In this document: piece after piece, positions 1 to 11,753 of the stretch
How the letters are laid out: each line of letters opens with the position of its first letter
How positions within the stretch are numbered: position 1 is the first letter of the stretch
NCBI GenBank assembly: GCA_946800325.1
Contig: OX326956.1
Location: 41,351,052-41,415,051, forward strand
Reading direction: 5' to 3'
DNA: 64,000 nucleotides
Source of the DNA: Luzula sylvatica
Taxonomy: Eukaryota; Streptophyta; Magnoliopsida; Poales; Juncaceae
Position numbers and translations under genes: made by a program
Notes under the pieces: model-generated
Databases searched by the model: none
What the model saw: the letters and a program-made list of their open reading frames with translations, nothing else
Told to the model about the DNA's origin: nothing

Positions 1-1510
1 TAAAACGAAATGTGAATATGACAGAAAAAGAAAATTATTTCATCCACGGATTCGCAAATCATAAATGTGAATAACATTTGTAAATGAATTTTATTCAAAT
101 GTACGACAAGTAATGCTCCTTTCATAACAACGGTACCAAACGAACGCATGGTGCCTTCATTTCGTATTCATGATGGTATGAATAGTGATGTCTTTACAAA
201 ATAAAAGCTTTGCGGCCAGTCATGCGTTAAAAGATTAAAATTGGCACTGTTTACAAACGCATGGTACACATTTAATTATGTGAGTATAAAGTTGTGAATT
301 TTCTTCATGCCAAGATCAATACTCTAAAATATTTACACCAATACAACATAGGAAATTCTTCTTTTGTCTTCGAAATATTAAACATCATAGAAGTTGTACT
401 TTCTGAAATATCTCTTTGGTCGGTAAAACAGAACAGATATAAAGGGAGAAAGAATTTTCTTCGTTTTCATGCCATACAAATAACTAAACAAAGACCTAGT
501 ATCAATTATAAGTTTATAACTAACAAGTAAATTATATTGACTCAAATATTCAAATTATCTATCAAATATAACTAAAATAAAAATAAAACAAGTAATGCCT
601 ACTATTTAAGACAGATCTTGTTAATTTGCCACATAAATCTATTATACACCATGTTATTGCTATTTAATTTAGATCGAGAAGGGAGTGTTGAATTTCTTGA
701 ACATAATTTATGAATTAAAGATGTTTTTTATTATATTAATTGGTCTTCTAATTACAGTGCTTAAATAGACAATCAACCTCTTAAATCTATTAACGGCTGA
801 ATCTATCCTAGGCTCCTAGCCGTTTGATCTAACTGCTACATAATCAATGGCTGAGACAAAGCCTATTCTAAATACATCTAAAAGCTCATTATATTAAAGC
901 CCCCTTAATGAATTTTATCTCCTTAATGGATCGGCTAAATCCATTATTTTGTAAAACAATCGAACAATTTTGTCCAGTTGGTATAATTCGCTTGTCTCCC
1001 AGTCTCCAAATGGTTCTAATTTTGATTGTTTTGTTCTTAAGTAGATGAAGTTTCAAGGTACTCCAAGCCGTTTCCAAGAAGTAAGGGTCAAAAATTATTT
1101 TGGGCCTAAACGAAAAAAGAAAATATTATTATTAAATTGTTGGTGGATAATGTTTCTTAATAAACCACGGTGATAATGAATATATTTTCATGTCTTGTGA
1201 GTTGTGAATTGTGATATTATACGTGATTATTTTATTTTTAGAATTTCTTTTTCCATGTCTTGAGATATTATATAATAAAATTATAATCAGTTTTATTTGC
1301 ACGAAGAACAATTGATTCAATATATAACACACAAATTTAGTTCAATACTTTAAAAGATATATCATAACTTCAATTATCTATTTTGTTATCTTTATCCACA
1401 TTACTCAAAGACTATTTTGGGCCTAAGGACTATTTTGGACTTTTTCCACATTACTCAAAAGATTTTCTCCATGCAAGTGTTATTAACTTATTAGATGAAC
1501 TTTTGATCCT
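1..1510. other. AT-rich intergenic DNA, no gene seen
   Basis: Short ORFs here have no recognisable family. The stretch holds short direct repeats. A ccacattactcaaa motif occurs twice between about 1397 and 1460. A roughly 25-bp segment near 1408-1432 (core gactattttgggcctaagga) recurs near 4725-4749, on the far side of the LTR element. I see no RNA gene or promoter. Confidence 0.6.
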
Positions 1511-1519
1511 TTGTGTTAA

Positions 1520-3062
1520 GGGTGAATTTCACGTATGTCCCTACAAAAATTCAAAACTTCAAATTTGTCCCTTCAAGAATGTTAATATCAAATTTGTCCT
1601 CCTTAAATTCAACTAATATCAAATTTATACATACTTGACGAATTCTGTTAAACTTAACAGAAACTAGGTTGATTTACAATACTACCCTTGATTCCCCTTG
1701 ATTCATCTCTCTCTTTGAGTTGGCTTAAACTCTTATTTTCCCATTGAAATATTTATGCTTCTCTCCCCCTCGTTTGCTATTAGGTTTGATCGATATTTCT
1801 TTCTTCCTCTCACTTACTCAGCTTGATACAGACATCTTTCTTTCGCAAACGTGGTCACGAATCTGGAGGACTTTCTCTCTTCATCTCGTAGATGTACTTA
1901 GTGAGTGTCAGTCACACACATTCACCTCTGCTCAATGTCCTATTGATAGTAATAAGTACTAACAAGAAAACTTTAATTCGAAATTAATTTAAAAAATGAG
2001 GATAATGGAAAAAATAGGGGATTGAAAGATACATTAAGCCATTATTGACTCGAAAAAGCTCCATAAATGATCTGAAAACATGTCAATCAAATCAGACATC
2101 ATTTATCAAAAACATTACGAGTTGGTCCCACAAGAAATTGGTATTTAAAATTATCTATACTCTAAGACATGTGAAACAATTTTCTGTACAATTTATGTAT
2201 TTTAATTTTACTTCTTTTTATGAGCAAGAGAGTGGCATCCAGCATTTGACTTCTTTTGGTGAAGCAATTTTTTTCCTCGTCGATGTATTCTAATTTTATT
2301 GCTAGATGTGCCAAAATATTTTCTGTAGAAAATTCCTTGTGTATTGTAATTTACATGGACTAAGATTAATGGTTCTTTTATTTCAAATTTTTTTGAAAAG
2401 ATTAGTGAATTTTTTATTTAAAAAAGAAAAGAAAAGATTAATGGTCTCTTTTGTTTATTTCATATTTCTTTGTCATATAGTCTGTTAACATTATTATGAC
2501 CATTTTGTTGTTTATTTCATGATTGTTGGTGGATAAGTTGAGATTTTGCAAATAGTTTTTATGTTTACGTTGTCATTTGTTTCATTTCAACGAGAGAGGC
2601 AAGATAGCAATGAAAATGAAGGCGGAGCTAGAAACATGTTGCTCTGTTTTTGTGACGTAAGAAAAAAGAAAAAAGCGATGCAGAGGGAGAGAAAAGAAAG
2701 AGTCAAGAGTAAAGTTTGGAGAGGATGTTAGGATTGTAATTAGAAGGCAGTCGTGAGATGAATAGTTAATGAATTTGAAATGATATTTAAGTTAGAAAGG
2801 GTATTTAAGTCATATAAATGTGCAATTAGTGATTTAATTGGATTTAATAATTACAAAATAAGTTGAGTTGGATGACAAGTTAACGATTTGGTTATATTTG
2901 ATACTATATTAACTTTAGATGGTTAGATTTGATAAGTTTTTAATATTAGAAGGTTAAATTTGCATGTTTTTTAGTTTTTGAAGGACATATATGATATTAG
3001 TATTTTTAGAGGGACATATTTGATATTTCCAATTTTTTAAGGGACATACCTGAAATTCCCCC
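1520..3062. mobile_element. Mutator-like DNA transposon, non-autonomous, with long imperfect TIRs
   Basis: The left end begins GGGTGAATTTCACGTATG. The reverse complement of the right end begins GGGGGAATTTCAGGTATG, and similarity continues with interruptions for roughly 100 bp on each side (spaced TGTCC and AATATCAAAT motifs). A perfect 9-bp direct repeat TTGTGTTAA flanks the element at 1511-1519 and 3063-3071, and 9 bp is the Mutator signature. No transposase is visible; short ORFs inside (such as 1744-1962) are unrecognised. The right target-site copy runs into the first bases of the LTR at 3066, so the element landed exactly on the border of that retrotransposon. Confidence 0.8.
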
Positions 3063-3065
3063 TTG

Positions 3066-3354
3066 TGTTAAATATCAATAATGGAAGATTAAGAATATAT
3101 TAAGAAGATAGATTTATTGAAGAGAGAAAGAGAAATTGAAGACAAGATAAAATCGTTTGATTAATCATTCTTGCTTAAATTACATGGAGAGATTAGATCT
3201 CTATTTATACTAGTTTAAACTAATCTAAATCACACACATAAACTAACTTAATCAATCCTAACCATCCATTCTAAACCCACTAACCACACTAACTAATTTT
3301 ACTTAATCATCTCCATTGCATGAACAATGGACACCTCCATTTAATCTTCTAACA
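3066..3354 (-). repeat. 3-prime LTR of the H3-carrying element
   Basis: 289-bp terminal repeat with TG...CA ends, adjoining the polypurine tract. It differs from its partner at about one base (AATGG here, AAAGG there), so the insertion is recent. Confidence 0.85.
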
Positions 3355-3829
3355 TCCCCCCTCAAGCGCAACCGGCGACTTGTCGACGGTAAGCTTGAAT
3401 CCAATACAATTGCGAAAATACTCGTACCGGTTTGGCACCGGTTGATTAGATTTCATGAAAATTTTGTTTAATAGAAAGATATTTTTAGAAGAAGAAAATA
3501 AGAAAGAGATAAAATTGAAGTAGAGAGGCAGGGGTTAATTCATAAATTTGCAGGGTTATAGATGTAAGTTACACCATACCGGGTTATCGGATCTTGAGAA
3601 GGAGATAAAATTGCGAGAAATGGTGTATAGAAGAAATATTGGCGCTAAGATTGCAAGAAGAATGGTGGAGACGGATTAGAGAAATGTACGAGTCCAGTAC
3701 TGGTTTGGGCATGCGGATTGGTACCGAATTTGAAGAGAGCTTGGTACCGGTTATCGTACCGATCATTGGTACCAGATGAAACTTTCGGTTCTGGTACCGA
3801 AATATGTTGATTGAATTTTTCTGACAAGT

Positions 3830-3967
3830 CTCAGGTCTGAACCGGTGAGGTTTCTTGACACCGGCACCGCCTGTCGCCGGAGCTAACTTTCGAGCAGCCT
3901 TGGTGCCCGACTGCTTAGGTGCTGCCTTGCCTCCAGTAGATTTGCGAGCGGTTTGTTTTGTGCGATC
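3830..3967 (-). pseudogene. Captured histone H3 N-terminal tail fragment
   Basis: The minus strand encodes 46 residues that align with the tail and start of the core of plant histone H3. They start [15 protein letters not shown], continue through [13 protein letters not shown] and end [10 protein letters not shown]. Counting D as residue 1, lysines 4, 9, 14, 18, 23 and 27 stand in their canonical places. Changes from canonical H3 are A1D, PR to AP at 16-17, LA to SG at 20-21, S28L, and two extra residues (AG) before VKKPHRF. No ATG precedes it, and the histone fold is absent: the same frame runs on to a stop at 3584-3586 without H3 similarity. CT-rich DNA upstream on the minus strand looks like a captured 5-prime leader. 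The fragment lies between the LTRs, so it moves with the element. Protein production is unproven. Confidence 0.85.
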
Positions 3968-4380
3968 AGTTAGAACTTGGAAAGAGATTGCTAGATCGAT
4001 TGGTTAGGTGGGATTCTTGATAAGAGAACAAGATAGAGACTTGCTAGTTGATTTTTGCGATAGTACACGAAGGGGTACAGTGTCTCAGAGAGAGAGAGAG
4101 AGAGACAGGTGTATTAGTTTTTACTTAGAAAAGAAAGAGATTAATGAAAGAAAAGGGTTCTTTGATAGAATTTAGGCAGTTTTGCCTTAGAAAAGAAAGA
4201 GATTAACGAGAGAAGGGGAAAGTGGTATTTTTTTTTTTTTCTTACTGTGGAAAAGATAGAAAGATTCACAGTGATAATAATTTTGGCAGTTTTGCCTTGA
4301 AAAAAAAAAATCGAATTTGGAGAATAAGAAAAAAAATTTGGATCGATTTACTCGTTTGAGTTTTTATGCTCTAGATACCA

Positions 4381-4669
4381 TGTTAAATATCAATAAAGGA
4401 AGATTAAGAATATATTAAGAAGATAGATTTATTGAAGAGAGAAAGAGAAATTGAAGACAAGATAAAATCGTTTGATTAATCATTCTTGCTTAAATTACAT
4501 GGAGAGATTAGATCTCTATTTATACTAGTTTAAACTAATCTAAATCACACACATAAACTAACTTAATCAATCCTAACCATCCATTCTAAACCCACTAACC
4601 ACACTAACTAATTTTACTTAATCATCTCCATTGCATGAACAATGGACACCTCCATTTAATCTTCTAACA
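4381..4669 (-). repeat. 5-prime LTR of the H3-carrying element
   Basis: 289-bp terminal repeat nearly identical to 3066-3354. The initiator-tRNA-type primer-binding site is immediately internal to it (read on the minus strand). The flanking CTTTG at 4670-4674 is one copy of the target duplication. Confidence 0.85.
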
Positions 4670-4674
4670 CTTTG

Positions 4675-5563
4675 ACATATATCGCAATATTGAAATGGAT
4701 TGGATTTCGAAGAAATAAGTGTCAAAAGACTATTTTGGGCCTAAGGACTTGTTTGGAGGTAGAAGAAATTCATAATTTAGAAGTAATACAAAGTAGAAGT
4801 AATAATATAAAATGAACATGTTTTGGATGCAAATAAGTAAATTTGAGGAATTCTAACATAAAATAATACAAATAACATAACAGGTTCATGACTGAAAAAA
4901 ACAAATTGAACGTGATTCCTGACTCGATCTCTTCTTGGTTATTGACTCCCATGGCGAATAAGTGGGGTTCGTAGGATCACGATTCCAACGAGCATTTATT
5001 TCAGGTGGTTTGCTTTGGGAAATTGCACGGCAATTTTAGTCTCTTTGGTCATGGTCGAGCAAAGTGTTGCCGTTATGGACTTGATTGAGGTAAAGATGGG
5101 ATGAGTCGGTACATGCTTGGTGAAATGAGAGCTGAGGTTTGAATTGATGGTAATGAAATGAATGGAGGATCGTAATTGGTAATGGCCGTTGGGTTTATCA
5201 TGAGGCATATTCGCGTCGACTCAGGTTAGCAAATATTTAAAATACGATGTAATACAAAGAAGACTCGACTGTCTATCAAAGTATTTATAAAATTTCACAA
5301 GTTGTATTTCTTTTGTTTTATATAATTTCACAAACTCAAGTTTGGAAGGGTAAATGTGATATTTTGAGATTTTGGAACTTGGAAGAATATATATGATAAT
5401 CGGCTCTAACGATCTATTTTGTAATTTGTAGTTTATTTAGGAGAAGTCGCAACTGGAGTTGTACTTACAAATACAATAGTGAAATGCGGACTAGATGCGT
5501 CTGACCACTGGAAGTGTCGGAATGGTGGGGGACCGAACAAACCTTGGTATTCTGAGCTGGCTA
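4675..5563. other. Intergenic, no gene recognised
   Basis: AT-rich DNA. A 70-codon reverse ORF (4996-5208) and a GC-richer patch near 5450-5560 read openly, but I recognise no family in them. Confidence 0.5.
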
Positions 5564-5895
5564 ACTAGGGTTTATCATTTTCTTAGGTTTTAGGCCTTAA
5601 CTAGGATTTATCATTTTCTTAGGTTTTAGGCCTTAACCAGGATTTATCATTTTCTTAGGTTTTAATTCCTTACTAGCATTTATCATTTTCTTAGGTTTTA
5701 GGCCTTAACTAGGATTTATCATTTTCTTAGGTTTTAATTCCTTACTAGCGTTTATCATTTTCTTAGGTTTTAGGCCTTAACTAGGATTTATCATTTTCTT
5801 AGGTTTTAATTCCTTACTAGCGTTTATCATTTTCTTAGGTTTTAGGCCTTAACTAGGGTTTATCATTTTCTTAGGTTTTAGGCCCTAACTAGGGT
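5564..5895 (+). repeat. 36-bp tandem array with two alternating unit types
   Basis: About nine copies of a 36-bp unit with the core tttatcattttcttaggttt. Units end either in aggccttaacta (type A) or aattccttacta (type B). The order read from the sequence is A-A-B-A-B-A-B-A-A, giving a 72-bp higher-order period in the middle. There is no coding potential. Confidence 0.9.
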
Positions 5896-6674
5896 TTTAT
5901 GATGATTCAGATTTTGTAAGTTGGTCCATTGATGGTAAAATTACAAAATTTTGATTCGGAAAATAAATAGTTGTCACGTCATCTATTGGATCGAAGTCAG
6001 AAAAACTGAAAAAGTGTTATTGTTTGTTATGACCTAATGGAAAGGTTTTTTTTTTCTTTAAATTGTAATTAAGTGATATATTTGGGTTTCTAGAAATTTT
6101 GAATGTCAAAATATAATTTGTTCCATTTTAATGTCAAAATATTATTCCAGGATTTTGCGATTTTTATCTTTTAATTCGTAGTTATGTCATAATTTTCCAT
6201 GATCAGTAGACATGTCTTTTTTTTTGTGTGCTACAAGTACGACTATACTGTATTCCAGCAGTCTAGCTTCGATCAGGAGGAAAGTATATTGGTATCTTTC
6301 AATAAAAGTAAGTCTTTTTTTTTAATCCAAGCTTAAATAAATTCTGAAAAGTTAGATTCTTTTTAGTCGAATTGACTCAGCAGATTATGTTTAGTCGAAT
6401 TGACTCAGCGTAACTCTCTCCTTGAAATCTTAATACAAATAAAATTGTACAATTAGTTGTGTTGAATATATATTTTGACATAAATACATTTTGATAGATG
6501 TTTAATAATTTTATTTACAAATTTAAAAACATCTGGCACATGTTCATATTAAAAAAAACGCCATAAATCAGAGGCATCACTGATCATAGTTTAATCAGAG
6601 GCATCACTGTTCATATTAATAACTATGATCGACAAGGACGCACACAATTTTTGGCGCGGATCCTACTAGTATAA
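5896..6674. other. AT-rich intergenic, small local duplications
   Basis: No gene. There are two short tandem duplications: tagtcgaattgactcagc near 6365 and 6392, and aatcagaggcatcactg near 6567 and 6592. Confidence 0.5.
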
Positions 6675-6890
6675 TCTCCCTCTCCCATTAAAAGTTGGAT
6701 ACTAAGAATATGGTGAGGCCACGTCACCTGTACTGTTCACTGCCGGTACTGTTCACTGCCGGGTACTGTTCACTGTCAGTTACTGTTTTACTATTCACTG
6801 TCTGTTACTGTTCACTGCCGGGTACTGTTCACTGTCAGTTACTGTTTGCACCCGGTACTGTTCACTATCGGGTACTGTTCATATTTTACT

Positions 6891-6934
<44 letters not shown>

Positions 6935-7312
6935 GTATGCCTTGTATTCTAAATAAAATATTTGAATTTTTCTTTTGGAACATATGATATGTTTTGAGGA
7001 GGAAAAAAATTTGTATTTATTGCATAATACTTGTGAGACTATTTAATATCAGATTTTTTTTTTAAATTAACATTTATGAAGATTATTTTTGTTTTGCACT
7101 TATAACGTTTTAGATAAAATTATTATTTTATAATCATAACAAATTTTGAAAAATCCCAGTGAAGCGCGAGAAATATTTCCATTTTCTTATCAAATAATAT
7201 ATTCCGCAGCGAAATAATATATCAAATAATATATAAAATTATTACTTTTGCTTATTATATTATTTCTTATCAAATAATATATCCCGCAGCGAAGCGCGGG
7301 CTATTTTCCTAG
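6675..7312 (+). mobile_element. Non-autonomous Helitron
   Basis: The 5-prime end is TCTCCCTCTCCCATTAAAAG, preceded by A. The 3-prime end is a GC hairpin (cccgcagcgaagcgcggg at 7283-7300) followed by CTAG at 7309-7312 and host T. That is the Helitron layout: TC start, hairpin, CTRR end, A/T target. Inside are reiterated GTACTGTTCACTG motifs (about 6735-6885), a poly-T tract of roughly 40 bases, and a duplicated near-terminal segment (ccgcagcgaaataatatatc). No Rep/helicase gene is present. The reverse-strand element at 35086-36030 belongs to the same family. Confidence 0.8.
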
Positions 7313-8459
7313 TATAATACAACATCTCATGATAGGGTACAAAATAGTATACTATTAAATAATATGAAATATAATTATTACAATATATAATATAATATTA
7401 TATTATATTATATAATATCATATCATATTTTAAAGCAAGATTATATTGTTTATTTGATTTCAACATATTCACGAAGCTCACCTGGTCAAGTTGCTCAACA
7501 AACCAACAATTCAAAATATATAGGGATAGAGACTAAATCTTTAGTTATGTTTGCATTAAAATAATTTTGGATTTTTAATTTCGATCATATTGTTAAAGCA
7601 AGATTTCATCATCCATCCATCTATAATTTTTTACTACTCTCATAAACACTCGAGAATTTATGCACAGAAAAAAAAACAATTATATAAATCACTCGCAATA
7701 CAAAAATCCGATCAAATGTCTTCGATGTAACATTTGGCCTCCCAAAGTAATCTGGGAAAAATTTCAAAATTTTTTTTATTTTTTTTTAAACTCCAAATAA
7801 TTCACTCTACCAAATTTTTATTTTTAAATATAACATTAGTGGATCGTGGACAGTTAAAAATTTTAAATTAGAAAATGAAAGATTTTTATTTATGTATTTT
7901 CAAATGAGAAGGATATTATTTGTGTCTTTTCTTTTGGAAATAGATACTATAGTAAACAAATACATTTATTTTCTTCGTTACAAAAAGTGTTTGTAGTACC
8001 TAAAAATATTTGATATTATTAAATTTATAATTATTTTTCATAATATTGTCAAGATTTGATTTGATTGTTATTAAGAAAAATCATAAAAACACATACATTT
8101 TTAAATGAAATATTATATTAAACCATTGAAATATCAAATTTATTTATTATTTGTTAAAACTTTAATATCAAATTTTCACTTCCAAAAATGTAAAAGTAAT
8201 TATGCACTTTCAATTAAAAAAATTTACAAATGTATTTGTCTGGGAGTTTACACGTGTGCATACAGCAAACTTGGTCGATTTGTTTTTATTTTTCTTTTTT
8301 AACTATTTTATTAATATACAAAATATAGATTATGCACCTAAAATGATTATTTATTAACGGTTAAACTAAATTCATCTTGATGTGGTGTGGTGACATGTCC
8401 ATTTCTTTCTTTTAGGATAATTTTGTGTTTCTTTTTTTTTTACAAAAATAGGGGAAAAT

Positions 8460-8507
<48 letters not shown>

Positions 8508-9584
8508 CACGCACACACACAATATTATTGAGGTTCTGAAATTATTTTCATTTATGCTTATATTGATATTTTATTTTTTCAAAAAACCATATATTTTGTG
8601 GGTTTTTTTTAATAAATGGAGAACAATATTATATTGATAAATGAAAAACAATATTATATTGATAAATGGAGAACAATATTATATCAATATTATATCAATA
8701 GTACCTGGGCGAATCTTTCTAAGTTTTTTTTAATATTGTAGTGGCGGAAATACAGTTGAACGAATTATTTTTTATTTCAATATTCTAAACTTAATTCTTA
8801 GGTAATAAAATCTTGCACAGAAAAATCTGTCCCATAATTATTGTTAAATATATATATTTTTAATAGCTATGTTATTAAATGTATGCTAAAAAAATTGTTG
8901 TTTATTTATTGAAATATTCTAAATGTTGCTATTCGTCAAATGACATATAACATAAAAATGTTAAAACATATTGATTTCATACAAAATAAGAAATATTTTT
9001 CTACAATTTTGTGGGAAAAAAATCATCAATTTTCTTATTAAGCAATTTAAAAACATATTCAAAACTTGAGGAACAAATTTTGTGAAAAACATTTCCGTCA
9101 ATTTTCTCTATTATCTTATTTCAAAAAATTATTTCCGTAGTATTTTCAATCATAGTTTATCAAGTCAAGTTTTCAATTAAGTCAATTAGTTGTGTTACTA
9201 ATAAAAATAATAAAATCTTCAAAATCAATCTAACACATCAAAATCATTTGTCATTTTCTATTTTATGTACACCGAGACATTATTCAACCATGAACCGAAA
9301 TATTATTCAACCATTTATGAAAAAACAAGAAATCGAAAACGTATAATTTCACTGAGTGGTACTCATTGATTGGTGAATTTTGTCATGAATTTTGTTGGGA
9401 GATAAGCATTACAAAACTGAAGTAAAAAGATAAAAAAAATTATAATTGCTTCCTTATATTCTTCTTCTAATACCACTGAAAAAAATCATATGCAATCTAA
9501 AAAAAAGAAAATGTATTTACGATGTAAGATGTAAGTATAATTGATTGAAGTGAAATTTTGATTTAACCTATGTGGATTTTATCT
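7313..9584. other. AT-rich intergenic with simple repeats
   Basis: No gene. It contains a palindromic TATAATATTATAT patch near 7385-7425, a CT microsatellite (8462-8504) followed by CA repeats, and three imperfect copies of a unit reading aacaatattatattgataaatg near 8620-8690. Confidence 0.5.
8462..8504 (+). repeat. (CT)n microsatellite
   Basis: About 21 uninterrupted CT dinucleotides, followed by a short CA-rich run. Confidence 0.95.
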
Positions 9585-9592
9585 GTCATACG

Positions 9593-9842
9593 CAATGTTT
9601 TAAATAGCGTGCAGCGGCATGCAGCGTTTTGACGTTTAATTTAGCGTTTAGCGTTAGCGGGCGATATAGCGCCGCTTCACCATCACAGCGGATTTTTGAT
9701 CGAAATTATTATTTTTATAATACTACAATACAAATATAAATATAAATTAGCGGTCCAATATTATAAATAAAATTATGTTGAATGCATATTTATATCAACC
9801 TCGCAAACTAACATAAATTAAAATTCATTTCTAAGAAAAATA

Positions 9843-9878
<36 letters not shown>

Positions 9879-9967
9879 TTTTGTTTTTCTTTTTATTATT
9901 GTAATTATTGTAATTATAATAAGGCTATTAATAGTTGTTGTTGATGTTGTTATTATCTTATTTTTCC

Positions 9968-9998
<31 letters not shown>

Positions 9999-10038
9999 GT
10001 AAGTATGCTTATTATTATTACTATTATTATTATTATTA

Positions 10039-10094
<56 letters not shown>

Positions 10095-10513
10095 TGTATC
10101 GTTGTCATTATTATTATTATTATTATTATTATTAAATAACAATAATTATTATTTTATACTAATAATATTAATTATTATTATTTAGTACCAATAATAATAA
10201 TAACAATAATTATTATAATAATAATTATTATTAATATTATTACTATTATTTAATAACAATTATTATTATTGTGTAATGATAATAGTGATTATTATTTAAT
10301 AACAACAATAATAATAATAATCATCATCATCATCACGCTATAGCGCCGCTACGGACGCTATAATTGAACGCTTCAACGCTATAGCGGTCCGCTATAGCGT
10401 TGCAGCGGAACAAAACGCTACAGTGCTATATTCCGAAGCGATGCAGCGTTTGCCTCCCAAAACCCGTTATAGCGCGCTATAGCGGCGTTACAGCGCCGCT
10501 ATTTAAAACACTG
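9593..10513. mobile_element. hAT-superfamily non-autonomous element
   Basis: The left end is CAATGTTTTAAATAGCG and the reverse complement of the right end is CAGTGTTTTAAATAGCG. A perfect 8-bp target duplication GTCATACG lies at 9585-9592 and 10514-10521, as expected for hAT. Both subterminal zones are packed with AGCG, GCGCTATAGCG and related motifs, the sort of arrangement hAT transposases bind. The centre is almost entirely TTA/ATT microsatellite (9843-10335). There is no transposase ORF; long asparagine or tyrosine ORFs here are only translations of the trinucleotide repeat. Confidence 0.9.
9843..10335. repeat. Long interrupted (TTA)n/(ATT)n microsatellite
   Basis: Nearly 500 bp of trinucleotide repeat with orientation switches between TTA and TAA blocks, ending in (ATC)n. 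It lies wholly inside the hAT element and explains the poly-Asn and poly-Tyr reading frames. Confidence 0.95.
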
Positions 10514-10521
10514 GTCATACG

Positions 10522-10782
10522 TTAGTTTACTTCTCTTTAAAACCAAAATAACAATGGAAATAAGAGAATATATAACATAGTATCAATACATTTTTAATAA
10601 CCTTGCAAGTGTAATATAAAATAAGAATCAAGTATGTAATTATATTTTTTTGGGAGCTTCTATAGTACATTCTTTTGATAAAAGGGTGGTTTGAGTATTA
10701 GAAATGTTAGTATTTATTAATTGATTTGGCTTTTTATTTCCGTAATTAAGATGTTCTCCATTTTCATTTATTTCTACTTTTT

Positions 10783-10863
<81 letters not shown>

Positions 10864-11753
10864 TCATTCATCTTGTCCGGGCGCCACCTCGCACACGACC
10901 AGCTCATTGTGTGACCCATTCTTTGAGGGCTAAATGTTTTATTTAGAGCTAATCAAAGGGCTTAAACTTGAAGTAGTAATATGAGGAGTGATTTATCAAT
11001 TGAAAGTAAGTATACGTGATCCCCTCCCTTTATTGTTATGTACGTGCTATTTTTTTGGTTTTATTTCACTCACTATCTAATTCTTTGTTTGTAGTTTTTT
11101 CAAGCATACTAACATGATCTTTCAATTTGATATATACTGATAAACCAATTGTATAATCATGAATTCGAATTTTATTTGCTGCATGAATAAATTATCTTCA
11201 ACTTGGATTGCTTTTAAATTGTTTGGATGATTGGTTTGAGATGAACTGGAAAATTAGAATTATTTTAGGATATATCAATGAACTTACAATAAAATATTTA
11301 TAATCGAAAAATATTAACTTTGTAATGTGGGGCATATTCATGAAAAAAGTTTAACAAGACAATTCATAAAAATATTAATTTCCTATCAAATACATTTACA
11401 TATTAGATTCAAACTGATTTCTTATTACACATCTCAATCCTACAATTACAAAAATAACACATAAAAGTCCAATTCAATTTCTTACAATTACAAACTCAAT
11501 TCTTCTGCCTTTGTAAAAAACAAACATGTATTATGCTGAAACCACAAAACCCCATTCGCCAATTCTCCCGTCTTTGAAACCAATCTTAGATATTTCGTCG
11601 AACAACTGACTGTAAACTCGTGGATGCAATATAAAACTATTACCATTGTCCCTCCCCTAGTTGTGGATAGTTCTTGGTTGCATCATAGAAATTTTATTTA
11701 AAAAAATTAAGTACGGTTTAGAAATTATAGATATAATGTGTTACTAATATTAA
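10522..11753. other. Intergenic with a long TC microsatellite
   Basis: No gene recognised. A (TC)n run of about 37 units lies at 10787-10860. The ORF at 10721-10933 is built on this run and is not credible. Confidence 0.55.
10787..10860 (+). repeat. (TC)n microsatellite
   Basis: 74 bp of uninterrupted TC dinucleotides. Confidence 0.95.

Larger units (their letters stand above)
3066..4669 (-). mobile_element. Small non-autonomous LTR retrotransposon with captured histone H3 segment
   Basis: Two 289-bp direct repeats (3066-3354 and 4381-4669) begin TGTTAAATATC and end CTTCTAACA, and I see one difference between them. Next to the left copy is a purine-rich tract (reverse strand TTGAGGGGGGA). 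Next to the right copy is a primer-binding site, reverse strand TGGTATCTAGAGC, typical of the plant initiator-tRNA site, so the element reads on the minus strand. The 1026-bp internal part has no gag or pol. It carries a histone H3 tail-coding stretch and repeated GGTACCGG-type motifs. The target duplication is CTTTG: one copy at 4670-4674, the other displaced to 1509-1513 by the Mutator insertion. Size and content suit a TRIM- or LARD-like family that must use proteins made elsewhere. Confidence 0.85.

Noticed and set aside
9831..10142. ORFs coding poly-Asn and poly-Tyr
   Set aside because: They are translations of the TTA/ATT microsatellite inside a hAT element.
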